A stretch of 64,000 bases of DNA from Phoronis australis. Taxonomy: Eukaryota > Phoronida > Phoronidae. The stretch lies in the NCBI GenBank assembly GCA_002633005.1, contig NMRA01000295.1, forward strand, positions 252,240 to 316,239. The letters run 5' to 3'. Position 1 is the first letter of the stretch; every line of letters starts with the position of its first letter. Below the pieces are notes generated by a model, which saw only the letters and a program-made list of their open reading frames with translations, did no database searches and was not told where the DNA came from. This document shows positions 22,824 through 35,328 of the stretch, one piece after another. Position numbers and translations under genes: made by a program.

Positions 22824-23016
22824 CAGAAGTTGTTAAAAAACATCCATCGTCAAAATGTCTTGAACATATATATAAAGTCTTATTTTCATTAACGTTTATA
22901 CAAGACATAAGGCTCTTCTCCCACAGCCGATTATGAGGTCTACGTACGCTATGGAAGCTAACGCCTTTGCATTTCTCCTGTGTGGCCGAACATCCGGCCA
23001 CATGGCAACGGACCAT
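22824..23016 (-). CDS. THAP zinc-finger domain, first exon of a THAP protein
   Basis: The ATG at 23016 opens a near-complete THAP domain, a C2CH zinc-coordinating DNA-binding fold found at the N-terminus of THAP transcription factors and P-element-type transposases. MVRCHVAGC begins it. The ligands are Cys4, Cys9, Cys51 and His54 in the spacing C-x4-C-x41-C-x2-H, with the conserved GVSFH (18-22), Trp32 and CSRHF (51-55). A GTAGGC donor after 22824 ends the exon one base into a codon, just where THAP exons often break before the AVPTIF-like end. The remainder of the protein was not securely located. Whether this is a host gene or a domesticated or mobile P-like transposase cannot be told from this exon. 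Confidence 0.85.
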
Positions 23017-26000
23017 GATTAGCCGACGACGTACTTGCCGGAAATAACACCAGATAATTTGGCCAGGTGACGCTAGTGAATAATGACGTAACGGCTTGTA
23101 CGATGAGCACAGATTTCGTCCATTGAAAGTATACGGAGTTGGCGGTCCATGATGTACTACAGTCTATGATAGTATTTTTGACGTTACGCTACGTCAACAT
23201 AATGCTATGTACAGCAGTTGAAATGAGTTGCAATTAATTTGTCTTTGCTTATAATCTTATCGAATTTTGTAATGATTATAAGACCATTGAGATTCTCTAT
23301 TATGACCAGACCCAAGGCGCTGTTTGATGAAAGTTAGACTCAACGCGGTCTTAATTCCAGTCATGTTTCGTGAATTTGAAATTTTCTTCAGTGTATTTGG
23401 TTTTATTTGTGATAAAATGATCAATGGTAACGCTCCTAGGCATGCGACTTGGCGAAATCGATCCTGAAGAAGACTAGACGAAGGCAGTGATACCAATGCC
23501 GGCCAAGTTCCTTATGGATGACAATCTACCAACAGGTCACGCGTGAAATTTTTTCCTGGCAAGAAATTTTCTCGTGGCAAGAAATTTCTGTGTCCTGGTG
23601 TGATAAATTTTCTGTCCTGGCGTGTTAAACTTTGATCCTGACTCCACAAATTAGCCTGGTGCGATCAATTTTGGATTTGAATATATTTTTGGTCACGCAG
23701 AGAATTTAATTCTTGAATAGAAAATTTGTGCCCTGGAATATTTCCGCTTTGCTTTTTTAGATTTCATCTTGAAAATTTAAATCATTCGTCATTTTATTGA
23801 TGCCGTTGATTTTACTATACGTCGTCACGTGATTCTATCAAAGCCAGATTTGTATGAAGTCAAAAATCAGATTCTCCCTTCAGGAAGACATTTATACATA
23901 ATTTTAAATTGAACAGTGCTGCAGATATTTGCTTGAATGCACAGCCTTGTCGATAAGGTCTTCCATAATCTTAAAAGTGTTCCAAACTGTCCATTCACCA
24001 AGTGATGTGCAGAGATTTACCCACAATTAAATGAGAAAACGAAATAAATCGAATTCACGATTTTAAAACAGATTGATTATTTATTTTATGGTATGCAGGT
24101 TTTGGTAGATATGTTGTACGAACGTCGGTAAAATTAGGTATTGGATGTAGCTGGTGTAGGAAAATATAATTAACTTTGTATGATTGCCAATAGTGCCCAT
24201 ATTCTGTTGACAAATAGTCAACAACCTCAGTTGGCCGCCCGGGACATACATTTTGAGAAGCCAGCTGGCAATATCATCATTAGCATAGCCAAATATGAGT
24301 TGCACCTGATCACGTCGGCCTTGACTGTACAGATTGAAGGACCTCTTACATGTATGGCACGCACAGAGACGTCTAAAAGTGGCATGGGACCACGGGCAAA
24401 ACAGTTCACCGAGGCCTTCTTGACGACAAAGCTGTTCGTTAGATTTTCGATGTAGCCCTGTATGTGTACTTCCAACGAAAAATTAAGAACTCTATTAAAT
24501 TTTTCACAACGTTTCTATTGTGGGACTTTTAAACGACACTGAGACTTGCGAACCGTTAACAAATGCTGGTGTGCCATAGCCGGGACTGATTCGCGTCGGG
24601 TAAATGTCATACTACTATCAAACGACATTTGCAGGTCATTTTGTGCAAAAACTTGCGAATCTTTATCTTCAATTTAATTATGTTGTCATTTAGCTTCACA
24701 TTTCATAAACCCTAAACAAAATTCTCACGCATTATTCGCAAGCATGGGTCTCAAAAACTTGAGAAACCTTCGTGTCAGTTTCAGACACCTGCGGCGGCTT
24801 TGGGCTTACTTTGAGGAGAAAATATTTCCCAAAATTTTTTTACTTGTCCATCAATTGCAAACTTTTGGAACATGAGTGCGAGGCCGTGCAACTCAGGCGA
24901 GGAAATTGCAATCCCGTAGTGTATTCATTTCGAGAGATGTTGGAGATCCCATCAAAAATTTGGGCACGAACAGTGACGTCATTGCTCCAGTAAACTAAAT
25001 GATAGGATTTGAAGGTTCAATGCAGTTGGCTTCAAGTGAAAATTGTCGCCAGTCACAAGTCGCTAGCTTTTTTATTACTAGTTGTCCGAAATTGACCTAT
25101 CGCCAGGATTTTGATTGACGGCTTAACTGACCATTTAGAACGCAGCATTATTGACACACCTTCGTTTCCAAGCCGCCATTTTACCCCACAAACAACAAAA
25201 CAACACGTTGCCGGGTAAAAGTTATTGTTTGTTGGTCGACATTACGCAAGGGGGCGGAGCTTGTGATAGGTCAATTACCCTATCAATACAGAGGGATCTA
25301 AATGCTGGATTCAGTCAAGGACAACGGAAGGAAATTATGCTCCAAGATCAGTGTTTTTGGTTTCCCTTCAAAAAGAGCCCCACCCGAAAGAGGTGTTGGC
25401 GATTAAAAAGAAAAGAAGGGTGATTGATTCCATCACTTGGGCCCCGGCATGAACTGGGGTATTGATACCATAAAACTGAACAAGATTGAGACTGGCTTCT
25501 GTCAACTTGCAGTCGCCAGTGATTCCTTAAAAAGATTCCCGTGGTATGAGGAAGTGGAGCATTTTCAATGAAACCACTGACACGAATTTTGCAAAGTCGC
25601 TATTTAAACTTGATTAATAAATACTTTTCATACTGACGTAATTCCGGTCTGAGCGGAGCGTCGACGTTAACTGCGAAGTTAACTGAACCGTTCGGAAGAA
25701 GAAGAATACCGGCATCGGTGAGTAAACGGACCTCGAAGTAAACGGTAGGTGACGGCTGTTGTCATCGAAGTAGTAATCGCAAGGTAACACTGATGCATCT
25801 CGTTCACGCTATTTTTTAATATTACAACTTGTGCCAATTGACATAAAACGTATTTCTAATTCGATTGGTGGTTATTCGACCAAAATGTAAGCAACTATTA
25901 GCGACGACACTTCCCTGTAATTGTTGACGATAACAGTGGCCCCTGGCGATAACTTCGATGGGATCGAAGTTGACCGCTCATAGTGCACCACAGTGCTTTT

Positions 26001-26152
26001 CACACCTGGGTGATAAAAATAAAGATGTCAATCAAGTTTGAAATTCTATATGTTCTACAATTTAATATATAGTATACAACGTCGCTACAGGCTCTGAATA
26101 TAGTGAATAGCTACTTGATAGCAGTTCATTCACTGAGGCGAATTTGATGTTT
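23017..26152. other. spacer upstream of the THAP exon, no secure gene
   Basis: Contains a stretch at about 24080-24485 where three frames on two strands are open for 75-130 codons, none with a recognisable domain, and a 90-codon plus-strand frame at 25151-25423. The rest shows nothing recognisable. Confidence 0.4.
23545..23660 (+). repeat. degenerate tandem repeat (CCTGG...AAATTTTCT units)
   Basis: Four to five diverged units of roughly 20-25 bases around TCCTGGCAAGAAATTTTCT, TGGCAAGAAATTTCTGTGT and CCTGGTGTGATAAATTTTCT. No coding sense. Confidence 0.6.
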
Positions 26153-26662
26153 TCAATCTGAGCGATTGTGCTGTTTTTGTCTCAATTCTAGGAGTTTCCA
26201 GTACAATATTTCTAATTTTCTTTGTAATTTGCCGACTTGGATGGAGGTGTAACAGAGAGGCGACGTCAACTGTTTTTTGCATATGTAATATGTATTCACT
26301 AACTTGAGGAATGCGATAATAATGAAAGCAAAATTATTGGATCGTGAAATGTGACATGCAAGGTCAAGGGCATACGATTGACACTGCACCAGCATGTAAC
26401 TAAAGGATGGGAGATTAATTGCACAGGTCGACGCGTATGTGCACGTATTATCTGTTATGGGTGACTCATCCTGTACACGTATTAAAGAAAATGTATTATC
26501 GCTCGTCTGACTCAGGGTACTCATCTTTAGGAATTGGGCTGATTCAGATTTTATAAGAAGAGTTAAACGAGTAATGTCTAAAGTTGAAATATGCCTTAAT
26601 ATTTCTGAAACTTTGCAGTGCTGTAGTGGTAAATTTGGAGGTAAATAGCGCCCAAAGCCCAC
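26153..26662 (-). other. 169-codon open frame of unknown meaning
   Basis: It is the second longest uninterrupted frame in the window. It opens at a GTG; the first ATG is at internal codon 47 (KMSTLSQTSDN). It is rich in Ser, Leu and Ile, with a hydrophobic segment (NNFAFIIIAFLKLVNTYYI) and a basic/Gln-rich end (LRQKQHNRSD). No family recognised, no splice support, and its 5' part overlaps a dispersed repeat. It may be a fragment of a mobile element or a chance frame. Confidence 0.2.
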
Positions 26663-26725
26663 TGCATCACCTTGAGCACTGAACGTAACTGAAGTTGCGT
26701 AGGTGGTTGGCTGCGCCTACGTGCG
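26615..26725 (+). repeat. dispersed repeat family C, copy 1
   Basis: Holds AAATAGCGCCCAAAGCCCAC, ACCTTGAGCACTGAACGT and GTAGGTGGTTGGCTGCGCCTAC. The reverse complement of the same blocks, in the same order, is at 30365-30480. The pair is about 3.7 kb apart and inverted. Confidence 0.75.
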
Positions 26726-28059
26726 CCTACGCTCCACTACTGCACGGAATCTATGGTCACTTGCATGGCAACATGATAAGTACACCAGCTGGCTTCTAAA
26801 AATGTATGTCGCTTATTGTGAGCGGAGGTTGCTAACTATTCGTCAAGATGGGCACTAATGGGAATCATGTCATGAAATTACTTTTATTTTCCCCATCAGC
26901 CATACAATTCACCTTTTTACCATTTGCTATTGGAACAAATCTGACAAACCATGCATAGTAGTAAGCACATGCTCTGTTTTAAAAAGATGGAATCACTTTT
27001 TTGTTTTCTTGACGTTTGATTGTAGATGAGGCTCTACACAGAGCACCTTAAACCCTCGCTTGGCAAATAAAATATTGTTAACTGTTTTAAGGCTTTGCGA
27101 GTAAGGGTCTTAATACACCAAACCCCATTCAGAGCACCTCGAAAATGTTCGTACCTCTCGCACTGGCGAACTTCAGTCCCTAAATCTCTTGGGCATTTTG
27201 GTCTTTGTGTACTCTCAAATGTTATTTTGATTTTTCAATTTGATCTTTNAGTACGAGCTCCTCCTTTGTATAATTACATTTTCTATTAATATCTGTGGAA
27301 AGTGACCCCTTACTTCACTGAAAATAAATAGGAGCTTAGTTCCAATATTAGGGGCATTGAATGAAGTGCCTAATGAAAACAGAAAGTTTTAATCGCGCAG
27401 AAAAAACATGAAATACACTTCACGCCATCTGCTATCACATGTTTTTCTGCTATCACTAATCTAAATAATACTGTCCATTCCATCGCCAGTTTTCTGCACT
27501 TTAAATAGTTTTTTCATTTGCGTTGCATTTTTGTCGTAGTTCGTAGAAGAGTTCGCAGCTGACCTATTGATGGCGAAATCAAGAAAGGCGGGATACTTCC
27601 CTCACCACTGACTAGGTTGGAATGCACATGCAGAAGCGCCTCCTATGTTGCAAATAAGTTGTTTGCTTTGTGTTTGCAATGTATCTTCCATCCTTATGCT
27701 TTTCTGAGTTTCAGTGAAATACCGACACGAACTCATCTTAAAAAAGAATGTATTACCTCAGCCAGTTTCTTTACACTGAACCTTTCTGTTTCAAACTGAG
27801 CAAGGTATCAGTGGATTGGGAAACCGTGAAAAGAAAATGTCTTGAACTTAAGACGACTCACACTAAGTTCCTATGGATTCCGATTGCTTTAGAGCACTCC
27901 TTGGTCAAGAATAAATGAAAAAAAAATCCCACGGAAAGGTGGGAAAGAGACGGATAGAAGTATTGGCTAATGATGGAAAACGTAATTTTCTCAGAAACAT
28001 TTTAGAATTTTCCAGTCTGTAAAGATTTACGTCATAACAGTTAGTTTCGCAAAATGCAA
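26726..28059. other. spacer with a single N, no gene recognised
   Basis: AT-rich. The N at 27249 is not flanked by an obvious duplication, unlike those at 19956 and 38410. No motif in its short open frames. Confidence 0.4.
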
Positions 28060-28488
28060 CTATCTTACAAAATAGATTTTTGTTAATCTCATTTTTCGGA
28101 CTAGGAAGTATTCACCGTCTGTTACTTTACCTGTGACATTTTCAGTTATGGCCAGTTTTGTCAATGAACGATCGACTTGGGTTACACGTTTCTTAATGTT
28201 TCTTCTTTTTTGGTTGTTCTTGTGATGAAAATTGGGTGAATTAATATTCTTGGTACCACCAATTTGTTTGGTTATAACTCCAAGATCGCTTCTTGGACTG
28301 AAGCAGGTATTATATTCTAATGTAGAGATGTTTATTGACAATTCCCGGCATTGTACTGATTTGCTTGAATTAATGCATGAACCGATTCTATCAAGGACAT
28401 GGTTCCTGTGTATATACAGGTACAATATGACAACAAATACTAAAACAGACTGTAAGATCGAGATGTTTACTATAACCCAAGCAGACCC
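28060..28488 (-). other. open frame of about 143 codons with one membrane-helix-like segment
   Basis: Between an upstream TAG and a stop at 28060 the minus strand is open. It begins with a strongly hydrophobic run (ILQSVLVFVVILYLYI), then a Cys-containing polar stretch, then a very basic region (KNNQKRRNIKKRVTQ) and ends MRLTKIYFVR. This layout resembles a membrane helix with a cytoplasmic basic loop, as in a receptor fragment, but there is no diagnostic motif, start codon or splice site. It is more likely a gene relic or a chance frame. Confidence 0.2.
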
Positions 28489-31400
28489 CTAGACTTAGCA
28501 AAACATTTGACAACTTTTAGTTGTTGAACATCCTCAAGCTTTCGTTTGAACTTTTCAGAAATGACGTGTTCCACTTGACCAATGGACTAGATTACAAACA
28601 CAAGATGTCTAACCCAACAGAGAAGGCAACTGTCTCGAGAATGCAGGGCATGACAGGGAGGTTGACGCGTTAAATGGAGTAAGATGGCACAAAAACGATA
28701 TTGTAGGTGCAAGTTATATTTCATTAGTCAGCAGTACAGTTATACAATACATTAGCAGATAATCTGACACATTCACACGCGGTGACTTTACCTGATATTA
28801 ATACAAAATAAATAATTACCAAGATGTCATGTCCATTTACTACGTCAGTAAGCCGACATAAGCAAGACCGTACGTTTCAGGGATAAACGAAACAATGTCT
28901 CCTGTCGCAGCCAGTATTACCCAGTATTACCATACGTGCATGTATGAGATAGGATCACGCGCGCCCACATGTGTGACTGAAATAGTTTTCTCGAAACCAA
29001 GTCTCAAGTTTCGCATGGAACACGAGCCTCACCAACCATCCTGTGGTCATGTATTATCCTGGGTGATTTTGTGTCTCTGCACCATATGTAGCAATTTTCA
29101 CGTTAGCAGCGTATTTTAAAGTGCAAACCCGGATAACATCTACAGTTTGTAACTGAGCTTTACTTGTACCTAGTTTTAAAGGCTTGTTTCTTGGTTTTTG
29201 AAAAAAAAATGAAATGAGTCTATGGTTTTGAGATATAAAAGTTATTCTTTACTCTTATGATGATTTAAACAATGCATTACTTCTCAAAGTTCTGCTCTTT
29301 TGCCTTCTGATGCCTACACAGAAATTTGGAAATAGGGATGGCTTCACAAGCAGGGGCATGGGCCTAAATGCGCCTACATTAGGTAACGGCACTACTGACA
29401 ATTCAAAACCTAAGTGGTGTAACTACAAACAGCTTACAGAATCACACAGACACACATTTCTCGTGACCAGTCATCTATAGATAAGTAAACACTTTGTAAA
29501 CGAACATGATTTCAAGTTTTTAAAGATGATCACTAAAACATTTCACAAAAGTAGCACTTCTCATGACTCTTAAAAATCACAGGACAGAAAACTGGCAAAA
29601 ATCGTAATCACGATGTGCCGCACAATACAAGATTACCGAAGTCCTTTTCTGAGCAAAAACCTACATTAAGCTCAACTTTGCAAAAAAACGCACCATATAC
29701 TTTTAGTCGCAAATGCCTGCATTTGGGCGAAACAGCGAAGGTGACAACCTGAAGAGTGGAGAGGAATAAGTTTTTGAAGAAAAAAAATTTCCAAGGAAGT
29801 TGCAACTACCACACACTCACACACAACCCTGTCCAGTAACCATGGATACGCGATTACTTTATGTTTATCACACATAAGTCAACACCTTATTGCATCTACG
29901 AGAATTAGTCAACTAGCCCACAAGAACTAACTCAATTTCCATGCATAACAAAACATTAGTTGCCACAGTGAGCAAATGTCTACCAAACGTTAACCCATGC
30001 AACGGGTTTCTAGTTATTGCAACTCACAACTTTAATACTACTAGGTAAAGGCATGTAGAGTAAAGGTAAACAGAACACTATGTGTAATACTAAACTGGGC
30101 ATAGTGGGATATCAAGACTAGTGTCTGATCATAATGGATTGATGACCACTAGCGCCATCTAAGGAACAGTTCACTGTTACATATGAAGTGGCCTAGATGT
30201 GAGCTCTGAATGAGAGGAATATTATTATTGATAGCTGTGCATCTTCAGCTAACAAGTATTGAACTAAACCCAGACATGATTTTTACTTAACTCGAACTGA
30301 AACTTACAAATCCAAAAAATAGTGCACATAAACCTTAAATCGGTACAAAATACATGCAGTGCTATAGTGGGGCGTAGGCGCAGCCAACCACCTACTGGTA
30401 TTTGAACATAGCGCCTACACACTGTAAGTAACGCTCAGTGCTCAAGGTTATATGGTGAGCTTTGGGCGCCTACTTACCTCTAGCTTTATCAATACAGCAC
30501 TGAGTACATGACCCAGAGAAATTCACACAAGTTGGGTACGCATGAGTCGGATTTCCGCTAAACAGTCCAGTTGTTCTGCTTTAAGCACTTGGCCCTTCAG
30601 ACAAGTTGGAATTGGGTTCACCAACATAAAACATGTTGTTCTGGTTGGACCTGACTTATGCGAGTTTCACTGTATTCCGTTACATGTTGAATAGTCTGGC
30701 ATAAAACAAGTACGCTCCTATCCAAACATACAATGTAATGTGTACGCTGCACAACTCTGTTTCTCACTGTGAACTGAAGTACACATTAACGCCACTAGGT
30801 GGCAGCTGGGATCACTGATCCAGCACAACCAGTCACTGTGAGTCCACAAAGTCATAGTTAAATTCTAATATTGCCAAGACATAACAATGGTTAGTTTATA
30901 ATTTCCATCATTTGTTTAACAGTGAATATTAACCCTGCATTGAATAACCAACAACTAAATATTATGGAAGTTACCAATGGAGATGTAGCACTTTCGGTGT
31001 CACTTTTACTAAACTACGATTTGCCACTTAGTTTAGACAGCATCAGTTCAAATTGTGAATACAACTTCAGTGTGGTGAGACAGCAAGTGGACGTTAGTCT
31101 CTACAGGGGTTGGAATGGCCCATTACAAAAAAGACGAAAAATTTCAGGGTGATGTATCGTTCTACAAATAAAAATTCCAAGCCATGCCTCTTTCATCTCA
31201 TTTCATTTCAGGGACTAATTTGAAAATGAGCGGTCAGAAATAAGTGAAAACAAGAGGCACAACCAATCAGCATTTGCCATTACTACTTTAGGAATGTTGC
31301 TGCAGGAAAACATAAGTAGCCTCCAAACATGATAATCACATTTTCAGCAAAAGTAACACCAGTAAACTTCTTTGTGTTCTCTAAATGTGTTTAACACGAA

Positions 31401-31990
31401 ATTAAAATTGTGCATAGCATAACATAACAAAACCTTAAAAACTTGCAAACTGCAAACACCATCATAATTAACAAGAGGCTGACCATTCCAATTCTAACTC
31501 GACCATGACTGATCCAAATAACCAAAAAAATTTCAAACGTGCTCAACACAATGAACACCTAACTGCAGACTGTGTAAAGTACCTGATTTGACACCAGACA
31601 GTAGACATTTACTGCCTATGTACATCATAACAACAGTAAAAAATAAACCATTCTTTTCAAAGTCCAATCACTACTTATTAAGTAAACATTCTAATAAAAT
31701 CACCACTTCATGGAACAAACAGGACAGCCTCTGTGCTTGTCCAATTATGGTACCTATGTCGTATTCATGCATTAACCCTGTCCCCCTCTCAAAAGCTGGG
31801 TTTTGCACATATTTCACCTCATGCTCTGCTGAATGGTCTTTGTGCACGGAAGCAGATAAACAAATAACGGTAGTCTAAAAAGCCACAAAACTTCAACAAC
31901 AGAGGCCAGCAGCATCTATAGCACAACTTCTGCTCTTCTAAAAGAGTATTCAGCCTCCATCTACTATTTGTCAAAAAGAAATATAAACCT
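28489..31990. other. non-coding; at most distal Homer 3' untranslated sequence
   Basis: No motif-bearing open frames. Contains the inverted copy of repeat family C. The Homer stop lies 180 bases to the right, so part of this could be 3' UTR if the proximal polyadenylation signal is skipped. Confidence 0.4.
30365..30480 (-). repeat. dispersed repeat family C, copy 2
   Basis: Reverse-complement counterpart of 26615-26725, containing GTAGGCGCAGCCAACCACCTAC, ACGCTCAGTGCTCAAGGT and GTGAGCTTTGGGCGCCTAC. It differs by an internal insertion of about 20-30 bases between blocks. Confidence 0.75.
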
Positions 31991-31996
31991 TTTATT
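31991..31996 (-). terminator. candidate Homer polyadenylation signal AATAAA
   Basis: AATAAA on the minus strand, 175 bases beyond the Homer stop codon (32171). It is the first canonical hexamer seen downstream. Further signals may be used for longer 3' UTRs. Confidence 0.45.
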
Positions 31997-32170
31997 TCGT
32001 TTAGTCGAATACATCCCACTATAGAAGCCCCCGACCCAGAGCTTGGACGAATTGGAAAAAATAATCCCTTTTCCCACACACAACATGACCGCACAGAAAA
32101 CTGCAGCCCCCAAGCCTTGGTCTTTGGCTGTGAGCTGTCAATCATCTGCCAACACCATGACGATGACCTC

Positions 32171-32362
32171 TCACTTCCCCTGCTGCAGCATCGACCCCAT
32201 CTGGTCATGCACCTCGTATAGTGAGCTAAGCTTATTGGCAATTTGCTGGTGATACTTCCATAGATCTTCTTTCTCTTTGTGATGAGAGTTTTTGAGTTTC
32301 GATGCCTCCATTTCCAATTCTCCGATCCTCTGTTGTAAAGATTCGTTCTCACCCTCCAGATC
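32171..32362 (-). CDS. HOMER: Homer terminal exon (coiled-coil end, stop)
   Basis: Acceptor GTTTCTCAG before 32362, phase 0, with TGA at 32173-32171. It encodes DLEGENESLQQRIGELEMEA, then KLKNSHHKEKEDLWKYHQQ and LYEVHDQMGSMLQQGK. The coiled coil makes the tetramerisation region in known Homers. The last residues differ from vertebrate Homer1, as is usual for invertebrate members. Confidence 0.9.
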   Translation of the reverse strand, partial: DLEGENESLQQRIGELEMEASKLKNSHHKEKEDLWKYHQQIANKLSSLYEVHDQMGSMLQQGK

Positions 32363-33576
32363 CTGAGAAACAAGAAAATAGTCATTGAATTAGATACACT
32401 TGGCGGGTCAAGCAATACACAGGCTGATTCTCCTGTTAATATTTTTCCTGCTTGAGCTGTGGACCAAAAACTAAACAAAACTGCACAATTCCATTACTAA
32501 CGGATGATGCAGTATGCACAGCAAAAATATTGTTCAACGCTGCTAATCAGCATTTTTTCAGCAGCGCGTCAATTTTGCATTCGACCAATGCATTTCACGA
32601 ACAGTGGGTTTTTAAATTCGGAAAGGCCATCGAGTAGTGCTTAGATATTGAAGGTGGACATTCACAGCACCTAATGTTTAATAGTGCTTATTATAAATGT
32701 TTAATTTTTTTGACTATTTCATGGCTCCTTGCACTTCGAAAGACTAAATATATTGCACATCGGGAAAACCACACGAACATTGAAGAAAATCCTAGCACTT
32801 ATAAACATTCAATGTGACCATGAGCTCTACATAAAATTGACAGTCTTCAAAGTTCCTCCAGTCACCAAGAGCAATTAAGTGAGGAAATCTTTGTGTTTGG
32901 CCAATAAAAGTGAATGCAAAAAATGGAAATAATTTGATGCTCATCTATTCATGTCATTTAAACTCTGTCGCATGCTGCAACAGTAAGGTCATGTAGCCAG
33001 TCGCTGAAATAGACCAAAAAAGGACTCACATGGTCCTTAAATTTTCAGCGCATTAGTGGATTTGCGCTAACAATGATTGTCCCCTTTTCTGCTATTGTAT
33101 CTTTAACACTGTGAGAATTTTTACTTGTCATACATACTGAGAGTAAACTCTGCATTGAATTCTCAATACTCAGTATTGAACCTATTACCCAGGGAACTTT
33201 TCATGCAATGCCCCTAATTGTTAGACTAAATCTATTGATTTTCATTGAAAGAGGGGATAGGGGATAAATTTTTAGATTTAGAAAATGCCATTATCAAAGA
33301 GGAGTTCATTATAAATACAATAGTGGAGAAAAAAATAACTTTAGTGAGTTGCTAAACAAGGTCCCCAAATGTACAGAAGATTAAGTGAACATCATACTGG
33401 GAGCCCTTTTTGGAACTATTTCATGGAACTGGCAACTTGGAAATAAAGTTAAACAATGAAATGCGTCTATCAGATAAAGAAGGGTTTGGTTTTTTAGCCC
33501 TGCCCTTGAGGTACATGGAAGTTTCATTAACCAGGCTGCCTAAAGCAGGACACTGATGAAGACCCAGCAATCCAAC

Positions 33577-33657
33577 CTGTATTCTGTCTCCCAGCTCAGC
33601 GTTTTGAGATTCCACTTGTGACAAATATTCGACTTTCTCTTGCAAATGGTCGTTTTC
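33577..33657 (-). CDS. HOMER: Homer coiled-coil exon (27 codons)
   Basis: Acceptor CTCTCACCAG before 33657, donor GTTGGA after 33577, phase 0 both sides. It encodes ENDHLQEKVEYLSQVESQNA through GDRIQ, with hydrophobic residues at heptad spacing. Confidence 0.87.
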
Positions 33658-34409
33658 CTGGTGAGAGGGGAATGTACGTAAAGCGCAACACAAGACTAAA
33701 GCAATAACAGAAGAACACATAACACGGCAGACAGAAGCGACACCTAGCGGACACACATGAGGGTCAAGTATCAACACACGGTGAAAACCACGAACAAGTA
33801 ACTAAAAGTAGCATTAATGAATGTTTGCCACACAATTGCAAATGCTGACACTTTTCATTTTAATTATCACATGCTGTCCAATGATCAAATTAAACTTGCC
33901 AATACTATATTTTTCAGATTTGATTTTTGGAAAACTTGTAATTTTAAATGCAGGCAATTTTAAAAGCATTGCCATGAGTGTGATTCATTACAACTATTAA
34001 AAGTTTTTCTATGTTTGGAAAATACTTTTGAACATCCCAACTTTGGTAAAGGAATAAAATTTTGTTAAATATGAATTTTAGTAAGAGTAACGAAGACAGA
34101 CTCGACAGAATTGGTTTGAAACAATCAAACTTAATCAGTTGAACCAACGCAACGAACAAGAATAAAAGAACACAAAGCAAAGCAAAGGCGTGACTAACTG
34201 AACTGTCATAAACAAATGAAACAGATATCTAAGTGAACTTTCACAAAGGTTTAATGAAACTTGTTGACCTCGAGTAACGTTCTTTTCTGTCATGAAAAAT
34301 GGCCGCCAGTGAGTTATTTCAACCGCCCTCTGTTGAGCAATGTGTCCCGTTAATATCAATCCCCCATGAGACCAGAGCCCAAGCTACAATGTAGCCAAGG
34401 CAGGAGTAC

Positions 34410-34529
34410 CTTTTGTTTCCGTGAGTGCTCCATTTCTGACTGTTGAAGGTTCTTGTTTAACTCTGCCACCTGTTGTTGAAGTGCGACAACTTGCTCATTT
34501 GACCCCTGACCTTTCTCCAGTTCAATCGC
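34410..34529 (-). CDS. HOMER: Homer coiled-coil exon (40 codons)
   Basis: Acceptor GTGGTTGCAG before 34529, donor GTACTC after 34410, phase 0 both sides. It encodes AIELEKGQGSNEQVVALQQQ, then VAELNKNLQQSEMEHSRKQK. Confidence 0.88.
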
Positions 34530-35171
34530 CTGCAACCACATACCAGGCTTAGCAACTGTACTGAACTAAAACACCTAGCAAGATTGATTTTTCATTCCTC
34601 TTTATATCAATATTGCATTTAATGAAAAGAACTATAAAAAGAATGATGCACAAATACACGAAAATATCACAAACTGTGTCACTTTATAAGCAGGAAATAT
34701 GCAGCCTCAAGCCAACACTGTATATTCTAAAAACAGCCATTCAGTTTAGAGTGGAACACTGGCAGATCCAACTTAGATATACGTTTTTGCTTCCATTTTA
34801 AAGTGCAGCAACCAACATCATAGTAATGGGCGAACCAATTCTAGAATATGAATATATTGCGCAAAAGGTAGGCATGGCTATTGCATCAGAAAGGAATTCA
34901 ACATGGGAATAAAATGGAACCAAGCATCATAATGTATCAAGTACACTAGATTTTGTACATCATTCTCGACTATTTGAGTAACCTTGGTATGACCTTGGCA
35001 CAATTGCCATGAGCCAGCCATAGCAACTTTGTTTGACACTGACAAATTGAGACTCGCTACACTGGGCCCCGAAGTGTTACAACAGCCTAAAGTATCGTAC
35101 AAAAAAAAACTCCACAGGAACTTTTAAACCCCAAAAAAAATTGAGGTGCTCCTGGCGATAAAGGGCCTCAC

Positions 35172-35328
35172 CTTTTTCTTGAGCCTTGCGTTCTCCTCCT
35201 TATAAGCAGCCAACTGTTTCTTCCACTCCTCAACATTGGTAGTCGACTCCTGCAGGGCAGTGGTCAGTCTGGCATTGTTGTTTTTTAAAGTCTGTAGCTC
35301 CACCTCCCACTTCTTTGCATTGGACGAA
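35172..35328 (-). CDS. HOMER: Homer coiled-coil exon with the AKKWEVELQTLK block
   Basis: Acceptor TCACATGCAG before 35328, donor GTGAGG after 35172, phase 2 in and phase 0 out. It encodes SSNAKKWEVELQTLKNNNAR, TTALQESTTNVEEWKKQLAA and YKEENARLKKK, a close match to the start of the coiled coil in human Homer1 (KHWEAELATLKGNNAKLTAALLESTANVKQW). Its entry phase fits the exon at 36963-37060 directly. Confidence 0.94.
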
